From Actinomycetota bacterium (lineage in GTDB: Bacteria; Actinomycetota; Thermoleophilia; Gaiellales; Gaiellaceae): a stretch of 6,717 nt of DNA. Below the pieces are notes generated by a model, which worked only from the letters and a program-made list of their open reading frames with translations, made no database searches and was not told where the DNA came from. Location of the stretch: positions 1 through 6,717 of the forward strand of contig JACCYG010000335.1 in NCBI GenBank assembly GCA_013696595.1. Reading direction: 5' to 3'. Made by a program: the position numbers and the translations under genes. Position 1 is the first letter of the stretch. The number at the start of each line of letters is the position of its first letter. Positions 1 through 5,810 of the stretch are shown piece after piece.

Positions 1-485
1 AGTCCGGCTTCATGACGACGATCCACGCGTACACGAACGACCAGCAGATCCTCGACCTCCCCCACAAAGATCTCAGGCGCGCCCGCGCGGCTGCGATCAA
101 CCTGATCCCGACCTCGACGGGAGCCGCGCGCGCGGTCGGCGTCGTCATCCCGGAGCTCGAGGGAAAGGTCGACGGGGTCTCCATCCGTGCGCCCGTCCCG
201 GACGGGTCGATCGTCGACTTCGGCGTGCACCTCGGACGCGAGGTGAGTGTCGAGGAGATCAACGCGCACTTCCAGGAGGTCGCGGACAAGGGCGGCCTCA
301 AGGGGATCCTCCGGTACGCCGACGACCCGCTGGTCTCGTCCGACATCATTGGAAGCTCGTACTCGTCGATCTTCGACAGCCAGCTCACGATGGCGAACGG
401 CCACGAGGTCAAGGTCTTCGCCTGGTACGACAACGAGTGGGGCTTCAGCTGTCGCCTCGTGGAACTGGTCCAGAGGTTGCTGTGA
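1..485 (+). CDS. gap: Glyceraldehyde-3-phosphate dehydrogenase, C-terminal part (5' end outside window)
   Basis: This is the last 160 codons of type I GAPDH, the cytosolic glycolytic enzyme that oxidises glyceraldehyde 3-phosphate with NAD(P)+ and phosphate to 1,3-bisphosphoglycerate. The reading frame is open from base 3 and ends with TGA at 483-485. The N-terminal Rossmann half and the catalytic cysteine lie before the window. Visible family motifs are TTIHAYTNDQ, with the catalytic histidine at codon 24-26, then LIPTSTGAARAVG, then SIRAPVPDGS, whose Arg belongs to the phosphate-binding region, and near the C terminus WYDNEWGFS, whose Asn is the conserved residue contacting nicotinamide. 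The next gene on this strand, pgk, uses the product and starts 34 bases later, so the two are probably cotranscribed. NAD versus NADP preference cannot be judged because the cofactor-selecting loop is outside the window. Identity is very secure. Confidence 0.97.
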   Translation, partial: SGFMTTIHAYTNDQQILDLPHKDLRRARAAAINLIPTSTGAARAVGVVIPELEGKVDGVSIRAPVPDGSIVDFGVHLGREVSVEEINAHFQEVADKGGLKGILRYADDPLVSSDIIGSSYSSIFDSQLTMANGHEVKVFAWYDNEWGFSCRLVELVQRLL

Positions 486-492
486 GCCCAGC

Positions 493-512
493 GGGCGGGG
501 CAAGCCCCGCCC
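493..512. repeat. GC-rich palindrome in the gap-pgk gap, REP-like
   Basis: Perfect 9-base arms, GGGCGGGGC and GCCCCGCCC, are separated by AA, so a hairpin would have about 8 pairs and a CAAG loop. It fills most of the 34 bases between the gap stop and the pgk start. No T-run follows (the next bases are CTACGGG), so it does not look like a classical intrinsic terminator. The core closely resembles the palindrome at 6691-6717, which suggests a dispersed REP-type repeat. In the mRNA it could form a hairpin just upstream of pgk and affect its translation or the stability of the upstream message. The palindrome is seen directly; the role is inferred. Confidence 0.6.
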
Positions 513-519
513 CTACGGG

Positions 520-1572
520 ATGAGAAGACCGCGGTCCGTCCGCGACGCCGACGTAGCCGGGAAGCGCGTCCTCGTCCGGGTCGACTTCAACGTCCCGATG
601 GAGAACGGCCGGGTGGCCGACGACACGCGGATCCGGGCCGCCCTCCCGACGATCGACCTTATGCTCGAGAGCGGGGCGTCCGAGGTCGTCCTTTGCTCGC
701 ATCTCGGACGGCCGAACGGGCCCAACCCTGAGCACTCCCTCAGGCCGGTCGGAGAGCATCTGCGCACGCTGGTAGACGACGACCGCGTGCGGCTGCTCGA
801 AAACACGCGCTTCCACCCAGGGGAGACGCAGAACGACCCTGACTACGCGCGGGAGCTCGCCTCAACGGCCGATCTCTACGTGAACGACGCCTTCGGCGCA
901 GCCCACCGCGCGCACGCGTCGACCGAAGCCGTGGCGCACCTGCTCCCGGGCTACGCGGGTCTCCTGCTCGAGCGCGAGCTGGAGGAGCTCGGGCGCCTCA
1001 TCGAAGCCCCCGAGAAGCCGTTCATCGTCATCCTGGGAGGCGCCAAGGTGGAGGACAAGATCGGCGTCCTTCGCTCGCTCTCGGAGCGCGCCGAGGAGGT
1101 GCTCGTCGGCGGCAAGATGGCCGAGGAGCTTCGCGACGGCGGCGGCTTCGGGCCAGCGCAGGCGGACCTCCACTTGCCGATCGACGTCGTGGCCGCCGAG
1201 AGATTCGAGGCGGAAGCGGCCTCGGACACGGTCTGCTGGGACGAGGTCCCCGACGGCTGGCTCGGCCTCGACATCGGCCCCGAGACGCGCGAGGCGTTCG
1301 CGGCCTGCATCGGGAACGCCCGCACGGTCTTCTGGAACGGCCCGATGGGCGTCTTCGAGTGGCCGCGCTTCGCCGAGGGCACGAACGCGGTCGCACGCGC
1401 GGTTGCGGGCGCGAACGCGCACACGGTCGTCGGCGGCGGGGACTCCGTGCGGGCGATCGAGGAGCTCGGCGTCGCCGACCGTATCGACTGGGTCTCGACG
1501 GGAGGAGGCGCCTCGCTCGAGCTTCTCGAGGGTAAAGAGCTACCCGGGGTCGCGGCGATCCCCGAGCGCTAG
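520..1572 (+). CDS. pgk: Phosphoglycerate kinase, compact form (350 aa)
   Basis: PGK transfers phosphate from 1,3-bisphosphoglycerate to ADP in the cytosol, giving ATP and 3-phosphoglycerate, directly after GAPDH. Motifs in order: VDFNVP (21-26), DDTRI with the catalytic Arg37, SHLGRP (60-65), LLENTRF (92-98), VNDAFGAAHRAHAS (121-134), GGAKVEDKI with the nucleotide and transfer lysines Lys176 and Lys180, NGPMGVFEW (273-281), GGGDS (305-309), STGGGASLE and the LPGVAAI end. All expected catalytic residues are present. The protein is short for the family, which usually has about 390-415 residues. Roughly 25 residues are absent between the helix ending near residue 86 and the RVRLLENTRF strand, and about 20 are absent after GGKMAEEL (197-204). 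ATG 520 is the first plausible start after gap: the frame is open further upstream, but there it only translates gap out of frame. No good Shine-Dalgarno precedes it, because the palindrome sits there. The TAG stop overlaps that of the convergent GH39 gene. Confidence 0.96.
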   Translation: MRRPRSVRDADVAGKRVLVRVDFNVPMENGRVADDTRIRAALPTIDLMLESGASEVVLCSHLGRPNGPNPEHSLRPVGEHLRTLVDDDRVRLLENTRFHPGETQNDPDYARELASTADLYVNDAFGAAHRAHASTEAVAHLLPGYAGLLLERELEELGRLIEAPEKPFIVILGGAKVEDKIGVLRSLSERAEEVLVGGKMAEELRDGGGFGPAQADLHLPIDVVAAERFEAEAASDTVCWDEVPDGWLGLDIGPETREAFAACIGNARTVFWNGPMGVFEWPRFAEGTNAVARAVAGANAHTVVGGGDSVRAIEELGVADRIDWVSTGGGASLELLEGKELPGVAAIPER

Positions 1573-3389
1573 GCCGGCGCGAGCCGAAGCCGCGCGACGC
1601 CAGGCATCGGGAGGGGGAACTCGAACGTAAGGACGCCTGCATCCGGCAGGCGCTCACCGAGCTCCTCGACGTCGAGCCGGTCCTCGCGGCGGAGGCGCTC
1701 CCATACGTCGGGCGTCGGCCAACCGTCCTCGCCCCGGCGACGATCGGCGATGCTCGAGTGGGCCCGATCGATGCGCGCGAGCTCGGCCCGGTAGGAGCGC
1801 CTGGCGAGACCTTCGACGCGCAGGCGGATCGTACGGTCGAGAAGCGAGTCGCCCGCTACCTTCGCGTGGTCGATCGTGCCGTTCCACAGGAGAACGTCGA
1901 GCGTCTCGTCCTCGTGGCGACTCGCCCAGCCGTCGACGAGCGCGCCGGCGCCGTCGCCTTCGAGCGCCAGCTCGACGAGCTGGTCAGCGAGGTGCTCGGC
2001 GAGGGCGAGGGCCCAGTAGCGCGGCTTCCGGAGGTTCCCGACGGTGAGGAGGCCGAAGCCGCCGTGGAGCAAGCTCTGGGGGCGACCGAGCTCCTCGAAG
2101 TGGTCGCTCACGACCCAGTAGGCAAGCGCGTCCGCCGCCGCCTGCGCGCGTTTCATCCCGTGCAGGACGAATGGAGCACCGAACGCCGAGTCGGTGACCT
2201 CAGCGAAATGCCTCGGCGAGACACCCCATTCGGTCCACCAGACCTCGACCTGATCGAGACCACGCGCTGCGAGCGCGGGGCGGACGTCGAGCGGAAAGTT
2301 GCCGTAGGTGTGGGTCGAGAAGAAATCGAGCGGGACGCCGCGCTCCTCGACGAAGTCGAGAAAATCGACGATCCATCCCGCGGCGGCCGTGGAGGGGCCT
2401 CCCACCAGCAGACGATCGTCAACCGACTTGATCGCGCGGGCGGCGACGTCGTAGAGGCGGAAGTACTCATCCTGAGTGCCCGACCAGAACACCTCGAGGT
2501 TCGCTTCGTTCCAGACTTCGAAGCCCCAGCGGGCGACCTCGTCGATCCCGTACCGTTCGACGACGTGCTCCGCAAGCCGCCGGTTCAGCTCGGCCCAGCG
2601 GTCCCAATCCTTAGGCGGCGAGATGATGCCGCGGTACTCGAACACCGTCTCGTCCGGCGCGCGCGCGAGGTCGCCCGGCATGAATGACAGCTCGACCACG
2701 GGCCGCAGTCCGATCTCGAGCAGCGCGTCGTAGACCCGGTCGACACCGGAGAAGTCGTAGCGAGCCTCGCCGTTTTCCTCGCGGTAGACCCCGAGCTCGT
2801 CGTGCAGAACGGCATGTGCGCGAATCCGCTCGGCGCCGAGCTCATCGCGCGCGAGTCGAAGCGCCGCCGTGAAGTCGGGTCCGATCTCGACTCCGCCGGT
2901 CTCCCCGGTAGAGAGGAGCTGCGACAGATGTTCCGAGCCGAGCATGCGCCAGAGGCGCTCGAGGCGACCGTGCGGGCGATCGGCGCGCACGTGCGCTGAG
3001 ATGGGGGACGCCGGTCCTGTCGACGGCGAAGCCGAAACCGGGTCCGATAGCTCCGCGGCTTCGTCCTCGATCGCCGCGAGGGAGGAGACGGCGTACCACC
3101 GTTCCTTTCCCGGTGTGCCCGTCGTATCCGTGTATGGCGGACCGGGAACGGCCAGGACGTCTCCACCGCCGTGGTCGATCGGCTCGAAAGGGCTGGCCGC
3201 CGCGGCCGCGCCGTGAACGAGGTAGCCGGCGGCTCCGGCCACGTCTTCCCAGCGGAGGGTCACGTGTCCGCTCCCACCCTCGACCTCGAGCCCCGCCGGC
3301 GGCGGGAGCGAGCGTCGTGCCGTGCGCTCGCTCTTCCGCCGTCGGCCGACGCGTGCTTCCCAGTCGGCCCTCGCGTCGGTCCGGGCCAC
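1569..3389 (-). CDS. GH39-type glycosidase (beta-xylosidase-like) with N-terminal FnIII-like domain
   Basis: The protein has 606 residues from the GTG at 3389. After a basic N-terminal stretch (1-27), residues about 28-122 resemble a fibronectin type III domain (PPAGLEVEGG, VTLRWEDVAGAAGYLV, YTDT, RWYAVSSL, AAELSDPVSA). A (beta/alpha)8 GH39 catalytic domain follows at about 140-465. GFEVWNEANLEVFW carries the presumed acid/base Glu295, DFFSTHTYGNFP is the conserved His/Tyr strand, and VEVWWTEWGVS carries the presumed nucleophile Glu387. LAYWVVSDHFEELG and LLHGGFGLLT are also typical. The C-terminal part (about 480-606) looks like the GH39 beta-sandwich, with LDVLLWNGT and ELARIDRAHSS. GH39 enzymes are retaining glycosidases; beta-xylosidase is the best-known activity, but beta-glucosidase and alpha-L-iduronidase also occur, so the substrate is open. 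No signal peptide is seen, so a cytoplasmic place is expected. It is the last gene of the operon. Its start overlaps the previous TAG by one base and has no well-spaced ribosome site, so translational coupling is likely. The start is less certain than the family call. Confidence 0.88.
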   Translation of the reverse strand: MARTDARADWEARVGRRRKSERTARRSLPPPAGLEVEGGSGHVTLRWEDVAGAAGYLVHGAAAAASPFEPIDHGGGDVLAVPGPPYTDTTGTPGKERWYAVSSLAAIEDEAAELSDPVSASPSTGPASPISAHVRADRPHGRLERLWRMLGSEHLSQLLSTGETGGVEIGPDFTAALRLARDELGAERIRAHAVLHDELGVYREENGEARYDFSGVDRVYDALLEIGLRPVVELSFMPGDLARAPDETVFEYRGIISPPKDWDRWAELNRRLAEHVVERYGIDEVARWGFEVWNEANLEVFWSGTQDEYFRLYDVAARAIKSVDDRLLVGGPSTAAAGWIVDFLDFVEERGVPLDFFSTHTYGNFPLDVRPALAARGLDQVEVWWTEWGVSPRHFAEVTDSAFGAPFVLHGMKRAQAAADALAYWVVSDHFEELGRPQSLLHGGFGLLTVGNLRKPRYWALALAEHLADQLVELALEGDGAGALVDGWASRHEDETLDVLLWNGTIDHAKVAGDSLLDRTIRLRVEGLARRSYRAELARIDRAHSSIADRRRGEDGWPTPDVWERLRREDRLDVEELGERLPDAGVLTFEFPLPMPGVARLRLAPA

Positions 3390-3419
3390 TACGCGGCCGG
3401 GCCCGCCATGAACTCCTCC
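3387..3419 (-). other. Stop/start junction TAGTG with upstream purine-rich site and GGGCCCG heptamer
   Basis: Read on the - strand, the glucoamylase-like gene ends in TAG (3391-3389) and the GH39 frame offers GTG at 3389-3387, sharing one base. No ribosome site lies at the usual distance from this GTG; the nearest strong one, GGAGGAG (3419-3413), is 23 bases away. Between them, G GGC CCG (3404-3398) fits the X XXY YYZ pattern in the upstream frame, and a -1 slip there would enter the GH39 frame. The ordinary reading is reinitiation by a terminating ribosome. Frameshifting is speculative, because C-rich YYY slippery sites are weak. Confidence 0.4.
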
Positions 3420-4906
3420 ATCGCCATGAGCGGCCGCAGCGCCCGCGCGACCTGGCCGTGGCTGAAGTAGTGCTGGAGGCGGTCGTTCCGGAGCTCGTTC
3501 GCGATCGCGGCCATGATCATGCCCTGGTCGAGCGCCAGGTAGTACGGCGAGAACTGGCGGGTGCGGACGTTCACCGAATCGAAGAAGCCGCCCCAACCGT
3601 AGAGGCCCTTGAAGTTGGTCTGGAGGTTCCGGATATTCAGGAGCGCAGCATCCGGGGCGAAGTCGAGCGCGAGGAACGCCGCATGGGGTGTCACGACCCC
3701 CTGGCCGTATGCCGTCGGCTCGGGCTGGCCGGGTCGACACGGCGGGAAGCCGTAATCCACGGTCGTTCGCTCCTGATCGGACGTGTAGCCGTCGGGGTTC
3801 AGGCCGATCGGGTCGACTCCATACTCGCGGTAGCCGCCGGCCGGGTTGTTCGAAGGCGAGAAGCCCCAATACCCGTATTCGGCCTCGTCGAGGCCGTGAT
3901 GGATCTGTGCCTCGACATAGAGCGGGTGGTTGATCGCCCAGCTCCGCGTGCCCCACTGCTCCTCGGGGACGAGCAGCGGAACCATCAGCGCCTCGAACAT
4001 CGAGCCGCCCCAGCTCGGGACGATCCGCATACCCGCGTACTTGTAGGTGCCCTCGAAGACGTCGACGCCCAGGTACGTGCGCCAGACGCCCTCCGGCTTC
4101 ATTTCTTGCCAGCTCCAGTCGCACGTGTCCGGGAACGTGCGCCAACCCTTGAAGTAGTGCGTGGCCGGAACCTGGCCCTTTGCGATCGCGATGTAGCTGC
4201 CGATGCGGGGCTCGGTGTTGAACGAGCCGTAGTGGTGACACGTGTAGTAGACGGTCGGTCCGCGTCCCCTGTAGTTCCCCGGCACGTTGCACTCGGGCGG
4301 CGGCTCGTCCCAGAACCCGCCGCGCATGAGACCTGCTGCCGGGTCGTAGAAGAAGCCGAAGTCCATCGAAGAGTGAAGAGCTCGCGCTTCCTCGCGGAGC
4401 TGCGGCACCGCGCGGTCGACCATCATGAGTGCGGCGGCGAGCCAGCCGTTGTCGACTTCCGAGAGGAACGGCGCGACCTGATTGTGCGGAGGCTCCGGCC
4501 AGGTGCGGAGCTTCGCACCGGTCTCCGCGTCGTACCAGTTGTAGTACATGCCGCTCCACTCGTGACGCTCCACGCGGGAAAGCGTGTCGAGTGTCTGGGC
4601 GAGCCGCGCACGCGCCTCACGCGGCGTGATGATCTGGAGATCGCGCGCCGCGAGGGTGCTCCACATGTACGTCGCGATGTTCGTCGGAGACGTCTGGATG
4701 GAGCGGTTGCCCGCCGCGTCAACCTTGTCGGCCGGAAGCCCGGTCGACGGATACACCATCGCCTCGAACGAGGCCCAGGTGTCGACCGCGTACGCGCGAA
4801 GCGCTCTCCGCTCCTTGCCGTCCCACGTTCCGGCACCTGCCGCCTGAGGCGCGATCGCGAGGAGCGTGAGAAGGGCGGCGACGAGTGCGGCGCGTAGACG
4901 TGTCAT
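3389..4906 (-). CDS. Secreted glucoamylase-like / GH144-type glycoside hydrolase
   Basis: The protein has 505 residues. The N terminus is a Sec-type signal peptide: basic MTRLR, hydrophobic core of about residues 6-19, and small residues QAAGAG with likely cleavage near 24-26. The mature protein resembles the glucoamylase-like (alpha/alpha)6-barrel superfamily (Pfam Glycoamylase, also found in GH144 beta-1,2-glucanases). Supporting segments are SPTNIATYMWSTLAARDL (73-90), RHEWSGMYYNWYDAETG (114-130), SEVDNGWLAAALM (149-161), EPRIGSYIAIAKGQVP (232-247), SWGGSMFEALM (298-308), YWGFSPSNN (346-354) and LALDQGMIMAAIANEL (457-472). TPHAAFLALDFAP (406-418) is likewise typical. Four cysteines (206, 223, 262, 390) in an exported protein could form disulfides. 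Despite the family name, members are not shown to act as starch glucoamylases; beta-1,2-glucan or another beta-glycan is more likely, but the substrate cannot be read from the sequence. ATG 4906 is supported by the signal peptide and an upstream GGAAAGGGG. It lies 16 bases after the permease gene, in the same operon. Confidence 0.87.
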   Translation of the reverse strand: MTRLRAALVAALLTLLAIAPQAAGAGTWDGKERRALRAYAVDTWASFEAMVYPSTGLPADKVDAAGNRSIQTSPTNIATYMWSTLAARDLQIITPREARARLAQTLDTLSRVERHEWSGMYYNWYDAETGAKLRTWPEPPHNQVAPFLSEVDNGWLAAALMMVDRAVPQLREEARALHSSMDFGFFYDPAAGLMRGGFWDEPPPECNVPGNYRGRGPTVYYTCHHYGSFNTEPRIGSYIAIAKGQVPATHYFKGWRTFPDTCDWSWQEMKPEGVWRTYLGVDVFEGTYKYAGMRIVPSWGGSMFEALMVPLLVPEEQWGTRSWAINHPLYVEAQIHHGLDEAEYGYWGFSPSNNPAGGYREYGVDPIGLNPDGYTSDQERTTVDYGFPPCRPGQPEPTAYGQGVVTPHAAFLALDFAPDAALLNIRNLQTNFKGLYGWGGFFDSVNVRTRQFSPYYLALDQGMIMAAIANELRNDRLQHYFSHGQVARALRPLMAMEEFMAGPAA

Positions 4907-4911
4907 TGGAA

Positions 4912-4920
4912 CCCCTTTCC
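4912..4920 (-). promoter_or_regulatory. Ribosome binding site of the glucoamylase-like gene
   Basis: On the - strand GGAAAGGGG ends 5 bases before ATG 4906. It lies in the 16-base gap after the permease stop and supports both the chosen start and the signal peptide that follows. Confidence 0.65.
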
Positions 4921-4922
4921 TT

Positions 4923-5810
4923 TCAGCCCTTCAGTCCGGTCGTCGCGACGCTCTCCGTGAAGCGCCGCTGGAGCAGAAGGAACACGGTGATGACAGGAAC
5001 GATCAAAACGACCGAGCCGGCCATGAGAAGGCCGTAGTCGGCTTGGAACTCGCCGCGAGAAAAAATCGCAAGCGCGACGGGAAGCGTGTAGTGCTGCTCG
5101 TCCGTCAGGACGACGAGCGGCCAGAGGAGCGCATTCCACGCAGGGAGGAACGTCACGATCCCGAGGGCCGCGATCGCGGGCAGGGAGAGCGGGACGACGA
5201 TCCGCGAGAAGATGCGGAACTCACCGGCTCCGTCCACCCGTGCGGCCTCGAGGAGCTCGTTCGGGATCCCCTGCATGAACTGCCGCATGAGGAAGACGCC
5301 GAGCGGTCCGGCCGCGAGCGGCAGGATCACCGCCCAGGGCGTGTCAACGAGCCCGAGCTTGGCCATGACGACGAAGAGGGGAACGAGCGTGACGGCGCCC
5401 GGGACGAGCAGAGTCCCGAGGACGAGGAGGAAGATCTTGTCCCGCCCGGCGAAGTTGAGCTTCGCAAGTGCGTAGCCGACCATGGAGCAGAAGACCATGT
5501 TCGCGAGCGTGATCAACACGGCAATAAAGGTCGAGTTCCAGAAATAGCGGGGGAAGTCGAGCCGATCGAAGAGCCGCTGGTAGTTGTCGAGCGTCGGCGA
5601 TTCCGGGAGCCAGGTCGGTGGGACCTGGAGCAGCTCCTGCTTCGGCTTCAGCGAGGCGAGCGTCATCCAGACGAAGGGGCCGACGACGAGGATGAGACCG
5701 ATCACGAGTAACGCGATCAGCCACCAATTCGTGAGCGCGAGGGCTCGTTTCGAGCGCGCCTGAGCGGGCAGCGGCGCCGGAGTCTGGCGGGCGATGTCGA
5801 GCGTGCTCAC
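4923..5810 (-). CDS. Carbohydrate ABC transporter permease, MalG/UgpE type
   Basis: This is the second inner-membrane subunit of a CUT1-type sugar importer, 295 residues. A polar N-terminal tail (1-27) precedes the first membrane helix (about 28-52), which ends in LKPKQEL, typical of MalG-like proteins. Further hydrophobic segments lie near 93-116, 125-150, 158-176, 210-235 and 260-280, giving six helices. The EAA loop that docks on the ATPase is clear: EAARVDGAGEFRIFSRIVVP (188-207). The tail VATTGLKG matches the usual G-x-KG C terminus of the family. The GTG start at 5810 shares GTGA with the stop of the preceding permease and has AGGAGG 4 bases upstream. The frame stays open far upstream, but there it only translates the first permease out of frame. 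Partners expected are the upstream permease, a binding protein and an ATPase; the last two are not in the window. The sugar is probably a glycan fragment made by the enzyme encoded next. Confidence 0.95.
   Translation of the reverse strand: MSTLDIARQTPAPLPAQARSKRALALTNWWLIALLVIGLILVVGPFVWMTLASLKPKQELLQVPPTWLPESPTLDNYQRLFDRLDFPRYFWNSTFIAVLITLANMVFCSMVGYALAKLNFAGRDKIFLLVLGTLLVPGAVTLVPLFVVMAKLGLVDTPWAVILPLAAGPLGVFLMRQFMQGIPNELLEAARVDGAGEFRIFSRIVVPLSLPAIAALGIVTFLPAWNALLWPLVVLTDEQHYTLPVALAIFSRGEFQADYGLLMAGSVVLIVPVITVFLLLQRRFTESVATTGLKG

Noticed and set aside
247..519. Upstream extension of the pgk frame to 441 residues
   Set aside because: The added Arg/Ser/Thr-rich sequence is gap read out of frame; the PGK homology begins just after ATG 520.
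493..519. Intrinsic terminator between gap and pgk
   Set aside because: The hairpin is GC-rich but no T-run follows, and the next gene belongs to the same pathway on the same strand.
1758..2687. Open frame of 309 codons on the + strand opposite the GH39 gene
   Set aside because: It is antisense to the GH39 catalytic domain, shows no recognisable motifs, and is explained by GC-rich third positions.
3392..4559. Upstream extension of the GH39 frame giving a 996-residue protein
   Set aside because: The extra part translates the glucoamylase-like gene out of frame and has no family features. The GTG at 3389 matches the start of sensible sequence.
3113..4897. Long open frame of 594 codons on the + strand opposite the glucoamylase-like gene
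   Set aside because: It is Arg/Val/Glu-rich with no family resemblance and lies antisense to a gene with clear motifs. GC-rich codon use makes such shadow frames common.
4866..5711. Open frame of 281 codons on the + strand rich in Glu, Asp and Arg
   Set aside because: The charged low-complexity composition is what the antisense of a hydrophobic permease gives; it is not a separate gene.
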